Positions 9,066 to 18,550 of a stretch of 64,000 bases of DNA are shown piece after piece. Source of the DNA: Paraprevotella clara YIT 11840 (GTDB taxonomy: Bacteria > Bacteroidota > Bacteroidia > Bacteroidales > Bacteroidaceae); NCBI RefSeq assembly GCF_000233955.1, contig NZ_JH376661.1, positions 62,001-126,000 on the forward strand, written 5' to 3'. How positions within the stretch are numbered: position 1 is the stretch's first letter; each line of letters opens with the position of its first letter. Position numbers and translations under genes: made by a program. The notes under the pieces were generated by a model that ran no database searches, had not been told where the DNA came from, and saw only the letters and a list, made by a program, of their open reading frames with translations.

Positions 9066-12000
9066 TCACTTCACACACTTCTTACCGTCCACGACATACA
9101 CTCCGGAAGGCAACCCCTGTAAGGCAGCATTCTGCTTCACCGCAGACCTGACAAGCTTTCCGTCTGTAGTGTAGACATTGACCTTTGCATCCTCATCTGC
9201 TCCTTTCACCAGCCGTACCCCCGTCTGTTCACCATCTATATAAAGATTCAAACGCTTCGGAAAAACTCCCTCCAGATCCAAATAGCCCCGGAAAGCTTTA
9301 ATTTCCGTTCCCGTTTCGGCTTTTAAAAATACGTTCGGTTCATAAGCATATACATTATCTCCGTAGGGTACCACCTTCTGGAAAGTTCCCTGTAAACGAG
9401 CCGTAACAGCTCCATCTGAAACAACTGTTGCACCAGACGAAACGGCATCTGCATCTATTGTCACTTTCTCATAAGTTTGCACAGAGACCGTCTGAGCCAC
9501 CTTTACCAGATAAGGCACTCCCGCTACCATGTCGCGCACATTCCCAAAATTCAAGTTACAATCCTCTCCGGCCAATTCCACGCTTTCCAATGCCTTCACC
9601 TCTTCAAAATACTTTCGAACCTGAGCCGAAGACAAATCGAACGGTAAGCAAACCATATTCCACAGCCCTGGCAACAAGTTCTGCCGTACTGTCACCGTGC
9701 CATACGTCCCATCCCGCACGTCAAAACGGCTATCGTCCTCACTCAACTCCGATACGTCACTGCCATAATACATCAGCTTCACATCTGCCAAACCAACCCA
9801 ATTTGCCGTATTGCCGACACCGCCCACCAGGCCTATTTCAGCCGTACGAGAAGAGACCGCACCTTTCACCGAGAAATAATCCAGCACCGCAGATGTCACG
9901 TCAGTCTGCTGCCCGTTCAAATACAGAGCCACATTCATGTCTGCCACATCGGCACTGCTCAATTCCACCTTTCGGAATGCCGCAGCCGTCAATTCATAGT
10001 TTCCATTCGGGAGCGAACCCACCGTCTGGTAAATGGGGCGTTTCCCATCCTTCAGTTCATTACCCGGACCAATCCAGTTTTCATAGAACACACCACCTCC
10101 GTATTCCCCGTTCTGTGCAGTATTGACCAAGGAACGGAAGTTCACCGTCCCGTCGTTCAACCAGCCGCCGTCCGCATTGCAAGCGGCATTATTCACCTTG
10201 AACGTCATGTCAAAAGCGATGCCGTTCAGCGGTTCCGCATCTATCACGTACCTCTGGCGTGCGGACTCTAAATTCTCGCACGCTTTCTGCACAGCCGACA
10301 CATCTACGGCTTTCTCAGCCTCTGTTGCGGCAGACACAATATTGTTCTTGAAAATCGTAAGCGAAGAACTCAATTTAGGAACAGAATTCCCGGCAATCTC
10401 CTCTGCCACCATTTTCCGGTTCCGATATACTTCATAAGCCACCATGACACTGCGGGCATTCTCTATTTCCTTCATCAAGCCAGACAACGCCCGCCCCAGA
10501 GAATCCACTGTAATGGAAGATACGTCTACTGCCACAGCCTCATCCAACAACGTTTCTACAACTTGCGGCAAAAGTTCGCGGTCGAGTGAGCGAGCCACAG
10601 CCACCTGTGCCTCCCACGTTTGTCGCAAGTCATCATCTCCTACGCCCAGATATTCCAATACGAAATCATTCATCACACACCACATTCCGGCATTATCGCA
10701 TACTGCGCCCACGGTCAACTGCCCATCACCCACAAAAACATCTGTGTAAATACGCGAAACGGTTGCACCGGCATTCAAGTCCTCTGCATTCTGCCCCAGA
10801 TGCAATGACGTATTCGCCCCATCGGCCCGCGTCTTATCCACACTATACACCGAAACCGGTAAACCACCGGTAGTCTTCACATACAACCGGAAGTGCTTAT
10901 TGGATGTGCCCAAATCGCTTCGCGCCTGCATACTCACCCGGTAGTTTCCTAACGGGAGCCCTGTCAACAATTGATGACAATCAAAAGTGGTATGCCAGAA
11001 CTCCATCACTCCCTGACTGAACTTAGGATAGTTCGCATCCGATACCGTAAGCGTCCACCCGGTCGTATTTCCAATGTCAAAACCAGCATTTTGTATCCGC
11101 GCCGTCAAATCGACCGGATGTGCAACAGACGCATTATCCAAACGGTATTGCTCCATCGCATCCAGCAAGGCATGATAAGCCGCCATACGTTCACGTGCCT
11201 CAGCGGACACCAATAATACACGCGCCTCATCGACCGCCTTTTTCAGAGCACCGCCCTTGTCTTCACCATACGTCAACGTATCTGAAGCCGCCACCGCTTC
11301 TTCAAGCAACATGTACGGACTTTGATACTCCAAAGCCACGTCGGCAAACGACACCCACTGACATGCATTATTCAAACCGGACTCCACTCCCACCGTCAAA
11401 TCTTGGTCGAGTACATCCGTCGCCACTTCCGTCTCACGTAAAACCTTAACCGACGTCACCGGAGACCTGTCGTCATTGGCAAACAATTCTATTACCCCTC
11501 CGTCGGCTCCTTTCTGTGCAACCGCCTTGAAGACATAGCGCCCAACAGGTAATCCGGATGCAGACGCATAAATCAAACGCTGTCCGGCCAAGAAATTGCC
11601 CGTACAATAACGTTCTATCATGTTCTCTCCCGTAGCATCCCCACGCTGCGCATCCGACCCTTCTATGGCAAACACACGATAATTACCACCTTCAGCATCG
11701 GTCATCCAATGCGTACGGCTATCAAACATCACGTCGGTTCCCGAAGGCAACAGACGCCCTCCGTCCGGCAAAACCGAACTGACATCCACAGCTTTGCCCG
11801 CATGGGGTAAATAGGCCTTCCAAGCCTTATCCAAATTCTCATAAGCCCTGAAAACCTCATCGGCCGAACCCGCTACAGCAAAAAGTTCCAATGCTTCTTT
11901 CAACGAGGCATCGTCCACTCCCTCCGTCTCTACAAACTTCTTATACCTCTCGTACGCATCCTTGTAGTCCTCATAATGTACCTGCAACAGGTGTATCTCT

Positions 12001-14498
12001 CCCAACACGCGTTGATAACGCACGGCCGTCTCTATCCCATCCGAAGCCGATTCTTTCAATCCGACCAACTGCTGCCAAAGCTCAGATGTCACCTCATCCT
12101 CCCGAATGGCATCCGCCTCTTTTCGCATGGCAGACAAATCAACTGACAAATCCGTCTCCCCAAGGTAAAGCAAACTAAAGTTATCCATGGCAAACCAATT
12201 CATGCCATTCGCCGAATAAGCATAATTCTGATCGGTCATATTCTTGGCTCCGAAAGTTACCTTGCCCTCTTCGCCGACATAGAACTCTACCGTAAAACGT
12301 CCGGCCTCCCCATCCAGTGAAGCCACCGGCGTATTTACCCCGCCGGCATACAAATACACGTCTTTTACATAATTACGGGCAGCCTCTCCGCTCTTGCCTT
12401 GTTGCGTGGCAATGACAGATGCCCCCAATTCATATTTACCCGGCTTCAAACCTTCAAGGGTCTGAAATATGTTAAAACGTTCCTGTCCCCAACAAGTCCG
12501 ACCATCCTCCGAAGCCGTACGTTTACGTTCGATATAAGGCTGGCTTAACCCCGAAACTGACGACACACCCTTTTGAAAACCTTCCACGTCCGTCATCCAC
12601 AGTTCAGGTTTCTCACAATCAGGGTCCGGCAAAGAATGAGTCAACTCATTTGCATTGGGAATAATATGGAAGGATTTCTCTATTACGACTCCCGACTGGT
12701 TAGTCAAACGGAATATCAACTCATGTTCCTGGTCGTCCTCTAAAGTATATGTATAGGAACCTCCCGTGGCCAACTGCCTGCCGTTCTCATCATACCATAT
12801 TTCACTTTCTATGTAGTTCCAGTTCGCATAAGAAGTGCTCACGGTCAGCGAACGCCCTTTTCCCATCAAGACTTCACTGCCTTCCACCACCTGACCGTTA
12901 TATACGGCCGTTGAGGACAACGTTCCTTTAATCCCCTCACCGCGTACGGACACGGAAAACATTTGTGTACTCTCTATTCCATGGGTATTCGTGTACGTAA
13001 GACGATATATTCCGGAATGTTCAGCCGTGACCTGCCGTTGCTGTCCGGCCGCTCCGTCATCCCATGTCCATTTTCCCGTATTGCTCTCCCCCTCGGGTAA
13101 AGTAGCCGACAAGGTCAATACAGCTCCCGGTTCCACATCTCGGATTTCCGCATATTTTCGGGTTTCCGTCTTTCCGGCTATCACAGGAAAAAGAATTGTA
13201 GGCGTTTGTTCCGCAGTAACCGGCCGGTCACTGTACATCAAGTCGCCAAATCCCGTATGGTCATACCCTCCGCTATTGTTCCCATACGAACCACCGCCAC
13301 GCTCCATTCCGATAATCCCTTTCATCGTCCGGCAAAAGTTCATCGGGATTCCCATCCGGTTCTCGTAATGATTGATAAACAACTGCCAAATAGGACGCCA
13401 TTGCCCGCGTCCGGTAGCATTCAATCCCCCCATCCACCAATTCTGTTTATAAGGCAGGTCGTCCGTGCCACTATTGTATGCAGCCACGTATTCCGCTGCA
13501 CCGGCTACCATCGCCGCACCGGCCTGGCCTGGTATCAGCGTATTCGTCAAATTGCAAAAAGCATTGTCTCCCTGATTGTAAGCCGACTCAAAAGCGTACG
13601 ACAACAAGCCCAACGCCGCCATGGCATGCCCTTGATCGCGCCCGCTCTCTTGCATTTGGTTCAAATAACCTAACGGTCCACGCTCGTCTTTATGGAACCA
13701 AGGTATCAGTCCCCAACCATAGCCGCACAAACCCTGTCCGAACGCATCGGGATGAAGGGCCGTCACGCAAAGCGACTCATTGCCCGGTCCTTCTTTCAAC
13801 CAATACATACCGTAATTATATATGTCCGGTAAGTCGCATAATACCCCCAAAGAAACACAGAAAAGCGCATTTCCCAATCCCCAGTTACTATGGTAATGAT
13901 ACCAGTTTTGTTCGCGCTCTACCGTATCATGCCGACGTTCCAAAAAATCTTGTGCCGTAGTAAACCATACATCTATCATGTATTGCTTAAACAATTCAAA
14001 ATCTTCTTCCGGCCATTTCTTATAATCGCGCATGATTTCGGCAGCATTGATAAACTGGTAACCGATAAATCCGGGAATCAACGAAATATTCGTATTGCCG
14101 GCAAGTCCTTTGTTATAGATACGGTAAGCATTCAATACGTCTATGGCCACGTCGCCATAGCCCTCATCTCCCGTAATCTTCCATAACAATGCACATTGAT
14201 AAGCCCGCGCCGCATTACGGTAAGCATTCATATAATTCTCCTGACCGGATATTCCACGTGAAATATACTCGTTCACGCCCCAGTTATGTCCGTGGTCTCC
14301 ATTTACGGGAGGAGCCGTACGCAAGGCTTCCAAAGCCTCCAAAGCATGCTCATCTCCTGCGGCCAAGCGGGCACGCACGGCCTCAAAGTCCTCCTCCGAG
14401 TGTAGCAGGCCAGGGTGGCGGAAAGCCGCCTCTTGGGCATATAACGTGCCTGCCACGAGAGCTACACTAAATAAACACAATAATAATCTTCGTTTCAT
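9066..14498 (-). CDS. Very large secreted alginate-lyase-superfamily protein
   Basis: 1810 residues with a signal peptide (residues 1-21). Residues 25-430 resemble the alpha/alpha-toroid alginate lyase superfamily: NWGVNEYISRG, NWYHYHSNWGLGN near 198 and the hallmark ESGRDQGHA at about 284. Two Ig/PKD-like stretches follow (about 440-620), then four jelly-roll carbohydrate-binding-like modules alternating with helical linkers (about 620-1590), a beta module containing LWNMVCLPF and GVPYLVK, and a tail ending GVYVVDGKK. The tail resembles type IX sorting domains. The substrate is probably an acidic polysaccharide; PL38 or a relative is possible but not provable here. The start codon lies only about 28 bases beyond a strong terminator, leaving little room for a promoter. 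Confidence 0.75.
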   Translation of the reverse strand: MKRRLLLCLFSVALVAGTLYAQEAAFRHPGLLHSEEDFEAVRARLAAGDEHALEALEALRTAPPVNGDHGHNWGVNEYISRGISGQENYMNAYRNAARAYQCALLWKITGDEGYGDVAIDVLNAYRIYNKGLAGNTNISLIPGFIGYQFINAAEIMRDYKKWPEEDFELFKQYMIDVWFTTAQDFLERRHDTVEREQNWYHYHSNWGLGNALFCVSLGVLCDLPDIYNYGMYWLKEGPGNESLCVTALHPDAFGQGLCGYGWGLIPWFHKDERGPLGYLNQMQESGRDQGHAMAALGLLSYAFESAYNQGDNAFCNLTNTLIPGQAGAAMVAGAAEYVAAYNSGTDDLPYKQNWWMGGLNATGRGQWRPIWQLFINHYENRMGIPMNFCRTMKGIIGMERGGGSYGNNSGGYDHTGFGDLMYSDRPVTAEQTPTILFPVIAGKTETRKYAEIRDVEPGAVLTLSATLPEGESNTGKWTWDDGAAGQQRQVTAEHSGIYRLTYTNTHGIESTQMFSVSVRGEGIKGTLSSTAVYNGQVVEGSEVLMGKGRSLTVSTSYANWNYIESEIWYDENGRQLATGGSYTYTLEDDQEHELIFRLTNQSGVVIEKSFHIIPNANELTHSLPDPDCEKPELWMTDVEGFQKGVSSVSGLSQPYIERKRTASEDGRTCWGQERFNIFQTLEGLKPGKYELGASVIATQQGKSGEAARNYVKDVYLYAGGVNTPVASLDGEAGRFTVEFYVGEEGKVTFGAKNMTDQNYAYSANGMNWFAMDNFSLLYLGETDLSVDLSAMRKEADAIREDEVTSELWQQLVGLKESASDGIETAVRYQRVLGEIHLLQVHYEDYKDAYERYKKFVETEGVDDASLKEALELFAVAGSADEVFRAYENLDKAWKAYLPHAGKAVDVSSVLPDGGRLLPSGTDVMFDSRTHWMTDAEGGNYRVFAIEGSDAQRGDATGENMIERYCTGNFLAGQRLIYASASGLPVGRYVFKAVAQKGADGGVIELFANDDRSPVTSVKVLRETEVATDVLDQDLTVGVESGLNNACQWVSFADVALEYQSPYMLLEEAVAASDTLTYGEDKGGALKKAVDEARVLLVSAEARERMAAYHALLDAMEQYRLDNASVAHPVDLTARIQNAGFDIGNTTGWTLTVSDANYPKFSQGVMEFWHTTFDCHQLLTGLPLGNYRVSMQARSDLGTSNKHFRLYVKTTGGLPVSVYSVDKTRADGANTSLHLGQNAEDLNAGATVSRIYTDVFVGDGQLTVGAVCDNAGMWCVMNDFVLEYLGVGDDDLRQTWEAQVAVARSLDRELLPQVVETLLDEAVAVDVSSITVDSLGRALSGLMKEIENARSVMVAYEVYRNRKMVAEEIAGNSVPKLSSSLTIFKNNIVSAATEAEKAVDVSAVQKACENLESARQRYVIDAEPLNGIAFDMTFKVNNAACNADGGWLNDGTVNFRSLVNTAQNGEYGGGVFYENWIGPGNELKDGKRPIYQTVGSLPNGNYELTAAAFRKVELSSADVADMNVALYLNGQQTDVTSAVLDYFSVKGAVSSRTAEIGLVGGVGNTANWVGLADVKLMYYGSDVSELSEDDSRFDVRDGTYGTVTVRQNLLPGLWNMVCLPFDLSSAQVRKYFEEVKALESVELAGEDCNLNFGNVRDMVAGVPYLVKVAQTVSVQTYEKVTIDADAVSSGATVVSDGAVTARLQGTFQKVVPYGDNVYAYEPNVFLKAETGTEIKAFRGYLDLEGVFPKRLNLYIDGEQTGVRLVKGADEDAKVNVYTTDGKLVRSAVKQNAALQGLPSGVYVVDGKKCVK

Positions 14499-14526
14499 GA
14501 CAATAAAACTTTTCTATCCATATATT

Positions 14527-14571
14527 TAAAAAAAAAGAATGCCGCCCTTTCCCCAAAAAGGATACGGCATC
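14527..14571 (-). terminator. Intrinsic terminator between the small gene and the 1810-residue gene
   Basis: On the minus strand GATGCCG and CCTTT pair with AAAGG and CGGCATTC, followed by nine T. It lies just after the stop of the 59-codon gene and immediately before the 1810-residue gene, which therefore depends on read-through or on a promoter embedded in the hairpin. Confidence 0.88.
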
Positions 14572-14591
14572 CCCTCTATTTCATAAAGGAC

Positions 14592-14771
14592 TTACCAAAT
14601 ATCCCATCCTCCGTTTTTATTCGAATACGCCTCGATGATATCATGATCAGAAGCGTTACCGCCATAACCGATATTCACGTCACCACCTGCATTCACACTG
14701 CAAGCCATCATATCCGAGACTTCCATCTTTACCATCTCCATACGAGGAGACTCATACATTTTCTTTTCCAT
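14592..14771 (-). CDS. Small Bacteroidales-type protein, 59 residues
   Basis: This 59-codon gene starts at 14771, 29 bases downstream of the LamG gene, and stops at 14592. The product begins MEKKMYESPRMEMVKMEVS, then MMACSVNAGGDVNIGYGG, and ends GGWDIW. Short proteins with a K-Y-E-x-P-x-M-E-x-V start and a glycine-rich tail are common beside secreted proteins in Bacteroidales genomes, but I know of no assigned function. It has no signal peptide or membrane segment. It is probably cotranscribed with the LamG gene and ends at the terminator that follows. Confidence 0.72.
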   Translation of the reverse strand: MEKKMYESPRMEMVKMEVSDMMACSVNAGGDVNIGYGGNASDHDIIEAYSNKNGGWDIW

Positions 14772-14800
14772 TGTTTATTGTTTTTATAAGTTTATACCTT

Positions 14801-17716
14801 TTATTTGATTACTTTCTTTCCGCCTATGATGTAGATGCCGCATTCCAAGCCACTGAGAGCTTCAGCCTTCTTCACACCGGCCTTCACCTTCACGCCACTC
14901 AGAGTAAACACATCAACCATCTTTCCGCCATCTTCCGCCGTATTGTCCAACACTTCACCGACACTAGTCACCGCTCCGTCTATATCGATGAGCAAGCGGT
15001 TGACACCGGCAACCGGAGATTCCGAATCCACATTGATATAGGCACGGAAGCCTTTCAGGCTTACCTTATCTGTTTGGTCGGCCAGATAGAACATATCATC
15101 CTTGATAAAGTATGCTCCTTGCGGTACTGTGGTGGCATCGTAGTTTCCGGTCATCGAAACAAGATTCATCGGAAAAGCTTCCGGCTGCTTTGCACTGACC
15201 ATCACACCATCAGCTTTGATTTCCGTCACGGCTTCTTCCGGCTTCACCAAATAAGGCACACCGGCTTCCACGGCATCCACTTTGTCGAAATCCAACGTAA
15301 TGCCCTCTCCCGAGGCTTGCATTCCACTCAACCGCCTTACCTCGCCCAGTTTATTGGCCTCAACCTGTTCAGCAGTCAGGGCAAAAGGCACACAGAAAGT
15401 GTTCCACTTTTCGGCCACCAACTTGCGCTGAAGGGTCACATCAGCATACATGTCAGCTTTCACGTCATAAGCCCCAGTCTCATCCAGAGCCAAAGCCTCG
15501 GCCCTGGGAGCTACTTTATAGAGTTTCATGTCGTTACAGCCTATCCAGTTGGCCAGATTGCCCTCTTCCGTCTTCACGCCCAAACGCACTTCCCCTTCCG
15601 TACTCTGACAGAAAGAGACCTCATGATAAGCCAATGTTGTAGACTTCATCTCATCTCCTCGTTTCTCCCCAGCATATAAAGCCGCCTTGGCTTCACCCGT
15701 ACCCGGCACATTATTCACCGGCCCCGCAAAGGTAGCCAGACGCATGGTATAAAATCCTGAAGACAAGTTTACCGTTTGATATATAGCCCATAAGCCATCC
15801 GGTAATACGCCATCGGCATAACACTCAAAGAAAGCATCACTACTCGTTTCACCGGTTTGAGCTATATTATGCTGTGCACGAATCCCCCAACCTGCTACAT
15901 GCGCATCATCACCACTCCATCCTTCTACTGCGCTCCAACTATTGAAACCTGAAACATCCGGATTCTTCAACATAAACGTCATATCGAACTGCTGTTCCCC
16001 CATAGGGGTAGCCGATTGCACAAAAGCCCGCCGGACATTCTCCAAAGCATCATAAGCCGTCCTTAGTTCCTCCTCCGTGTCACATGACGCTTTCTCTGCG
16101 TCCGCAATAGCGGCTGCAAATGCACTCTCGATTTCATCCGAAGCCTCTGAATTCTGTTTATACTCCTTACAAATCTCAACCAATGCAGCAATAGGACAGT
16201 CCGTCATATAACAATGACATACCTCATAAACCTGTTTCAAAGCCAGATATGCTTCTGCCCAACCGTCCACAGTCTGTTCCGGCTCTTTCGCCAAAGCCTC
16301 CGCCCTACGTTCTTTAAACGTTTCTGGCAAACCGGACACATCCATAGCCTGAACTTTTTCTTTCATATCATCGTACAACTCTTTCACCTCAATCATTCCG
16401 CTTCCGACTTTTTCCAACCGGAAATTATCAAAGAACAAATAGCAATTTTTATAAGGAGAAAAAAGATTTACACCAACCTTTAATTTCCCATCAAGAACCA
16501 AAACATTGTTAATATAAGTTCGCCCATTTTCTTTGTCCTCATCCCAAATTTTAGCAACCTCTTCGTACTTTGCATTTCCATTGTCTGTCCATCCCATGAC
16601 CTCACGCAATCCTGCCTCTTTTCTTCCTGTTACACCGTTAACATAAAAATTCACACGGCCACCAATTCCGGCTTGTCCTTGAACGGAAACATTATACACC
16701 CCATTAGGCAATTCTACTTCTTGCCAAAAATCCACTACAGAACCATTAGCTTCCCAATATGGCATTCCCTTATCTATACGATTCGGTTCAGCATTTCTCT
16801 CCCATCCTTTTAACGCATCGTCAGTATCGTTGAAATCCGGATTTACCATTTTTGAAGTCAAATCTTCTATTTCAGATACCAAACCAGCTTTTTGGCTATT
16901 ATAGATGTTTTCAACTTCTTCTGCCGTCAACGCCTTGTCATACAGCCCAAGCTTATCAGCCTTGCCCTCAAACGTTCCCGTAAACGTACCTTTTCCCACA
17001 TAGAAATGAGTGAAATGGTTGGAAATGTTCTCCAATATGCCCTGATATAAAGTAGAAGGGTCAGCACTCGAATTAGAAGGACCATATTCTACCTTCTTCC
17101 CATCCACATAGAACGTACAACCGTCCTTTGCAAACACCATTGTGATCATGGCAAACCGACCCGCAGGAATGGCATTGGACAAAGAGCCACCAGGACTACC
17201 ATTAAAGTCAATCCACGGCCCACCAATCTTAGCCATGTTATACACCATATAAGTATTGGCCTGAAAGCCTAACATTCCACTCTTATTTTGATCCTCATAA
17301 CCGTCTGCTCCCAATCCAAATCCCCAAATGGAATTGTCTGCGGTTCCGGTACGATACACCCACAAAGAAATTGTGGCACCGTTGGCAAGTGTCTTACCTT
17401 TAAAAGGATTTGCGATTTGCACATACCCCATATTTTGAGTATCGGATGCCGTAAAGTCCAAACATTGCTCCGTTGCACTGGCCATTGAGAATTCCGGCTT
17501 TGTCCCATTGCCAAAGTTTTTCAGTTCATAACTGTCTTCCGTTCCAGACTGAAAATCATAAAAGACCAAAGGTTCGGGTAGTTCAGTCCCTTCGTCCATA
17601 GACATAGCCCTAGAATCCTCTACTCCATTGACACCCCGCACATCAACCCATGTTACCTGTGCGGTACCAGCCATGGCACTCATCAGTGCCGCCGTAAATA
17701 GTAATTTACTTTTCAT
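14801..17716 (-). CDS. Secreted LamG-domain multimodular protein
   Basis: 971 residues. After a signal peptide (1-20), residues 45-280 form a LamG/concanavalin-A-like domain (LVFYDF ... ISLWVYRTG ... FYVDGKKVEYG ... KLGLYDKALTAEEVENIYNSQ). Next come a carbohydrate-binding-like module beginning VNPDFN and ending FFDNFRLEKVG (about 285-435), a helical stretch, a second such module (about 550-735), a beta module with WNTFCVPFAL and GVPYLVKPEE, and a tail ending CGIYIIGGKKVIK. The last two modules are shared with the 1810-residue protein downstream. No catalytic domain is visible; a glycan-binding or adhesin role is likely. Confidence 0.72.
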   Translation of the reverse strand: MKSKLLFTAALMSAMAGTAQVTWVDVRGVNGVEDSRAMSMDEGTELPEPLVFYDFQSGTEDSYELKNFGNGTKPEFSMASATEQCLDFTASDTQNMGYVQIANPFKGKTLANGATISLWVYRTGTADNSIWGFGLGADGYEDQNKSGMLGFQANTYMVYNMAKIGGPWIDFNGSPGGSLSNAIPAGRFAMITMVFAKDGCTFYVDGKKVEYGPSNSSADPSTLYQGILENISNHFTHFYVGKGTFTGTFEGKADKLGLYDKALTAEEVENIYNSQKAGLVSEIEDLTSKMVNPDFNDTDDALKGWERNAEPNRIDKGMPYWEANGSVVDFWQEVELPNGVYNVSVQGQAGIGGRVNFYVNGVTGRKEAGLREVMGWTDNGNAKYEEVAKIWDEDKENGRTYINNVLVLDGKLKVGVNLFSPYKNCYLFFDNFRLEKVGSGMIEVKELYDDMKEKVQAMDVSGLPETFKERRAEALAKEPEQTVDGWAEAYLALKQVYEVCHCYMTDCPIAALVEICKEYKQNSEASDEIESAFAAAIADAEKASCDTEEELRTAYDALENVRRAFVQSATPMGEQQFDMTFMLKNPDVSGFNSWSAVEGWSGDDAHVAGWGIRAQHNIAQTGETSSDAFFECYADGVLPDGLWAIYQTVNLSSGFYTMRLATFAGPVNNVPGTGEAKAALYAGEKRGDEMKSTTLAYHEVSFCQSTEGEVRLGVKTEEGNLANWIGCNDMKLYKVAPRAEALALDETGAYDVKADMYADVTLQRKLVAEKWNTFCVPFALTAEQVEANKLGEVRRLSGMQASGEGITLDFDKVDAVEAGVPYLVKPEEAVTEIKADGVMVSAKQPEAFPMNLVSMTGNYDATTVPQGAYFIKDDMFYLADQTDKVSLKGFRAYINVDSESPVAGVNRLLIDIDGAVTSVGEVLDNTAEDGGKMVDVFTLSGVKVKAGVKKAEALSGLECGIYIIGGKKVIK

Positions 17717-17910
17717 TTTTTGTTTTTTAATGATTTACATTTAGGTTAATATCACATTTTTCATTTATATAGGATTACGAACAAGCCTCCCTAAAAGCAC
17801 AAAGAACACATCCATTTATACTTTCTTTACACTATAGTTCAATACACCTCCGTATTCAAATCTATTAAAAGCAAAAAACCGTTCATAAAACACAATAAAA
17901 CAAAGATTTA

Positions 17911-17941
17911 TTTGGGAAAACGGACAAAAAGCCTTATTTTG
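17911..17941 (+). promoter_or_regulatory. Promoter of rlpA-metY
   Basis: TTTG (17911-17914), 19 bases, then TTATTTTG (17934-17941), one mismatch from TAnnTTTG. A start near 17948 places the transcript well before the rlpA ATG at 18005 and rules out the in-frame TTG at 17912 as the true start. Confidence 0.62.
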
Positions 17942-18004
17942 CAGAAATTTTCAGTCTGTAGCCTATGGGGGAAAATAGGCAGACTCACGAAAACGAGGAA
18001 GCGT

Positions 18005-18529
18005 ATGGCATTAAAAAATATCTTTGCGTGCTGTTTTTGCTTGGTATGTGGAGTAACGACTGTTCCGGCTCAAAAGCAACTAACCGGAAAAGCCACTTAT
18101 TATTCCGACAAGTTACATGGAAGAAAAATGAGCAACGGCGAGAGATACCACCGTGACAGTATGACTTGTGCACACAAGAAGTACCCTTTCGGTACCCTGC
18201 TGAAAGTACGCAACCCGCTAAATGGAAAAGAAGTGGTGGTGAGAGTAACCGACCGTGGGCCTTTCTCAAAACGTTATGTCATCGACCTGTCCAAGGCGGC
18301 AGCACGTGAGTTAGGATTCATCCGGAAAGGTTTTTGCCAAGTGGAAATCACGCGGATACATCCCAACCGTATCCCATTCAGACCGGAAGATGCCGAGGAA
18401 ATTCCGGAGCTACACTTAGAATATCAGGATATAGTGACCTACCCTATACCGATATGGCAACAGGATACGCTACAGAATAAGAAGCCGCAACCGACAAGAA
18501 TCAAGAAACTTAAAATCGACAAGAAATAG
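18005..18529 (+). CDS. rlpA: RlpA-like septal ring protein (double-psi beta-barrel)
   Basis: 174 residues from ATG 18005 behind GAGGAAG. A signal peptide covers about residues 1-22 (MALKNIFACCFCLVCGVTTV). The RlpA barrel is clear: GKATYYSDKLHGRKMSNGE, HKKYPFGTLLKVRN, VRVTDRGPF and IDLSKAAARELG. Some RlpA proteins cleave naked glycan strands at the septum; others only bind them. There is no C-terminal SPOR domain; the tail is short and lysine-rich. An earlier TTG at 17912 is in frame but overlaps the promoter. Metabolic gene metY follows 21 bases later. Confidence 0.88.
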   Translation: MALKNIFACCFCLVCGVTTVPAQKQLTGKATYYSDKLHGRKMSNGERYHRDSMTCAHKKYPFGTLLKVRNPLNGKEVVVRVTDRGPFSKRYVIDLSKAAARELGFIRKGFCQVEITRIHPNRIPFRPEDAEEIPELHLEYQDIVTYPIPIWQQDTLQNKKPQPTRIKKLKIDKK

Positions 18530-18550
18530 AATTCAATTTGTAGACACAAA

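Noticed and set aside
17912-18004. N-terminal extension of rlpA from TTG
   Set aside because: The TTG falls within the -33 element; the ATG at 18005 has a ribosome binding site and a signal peptide directly after it.
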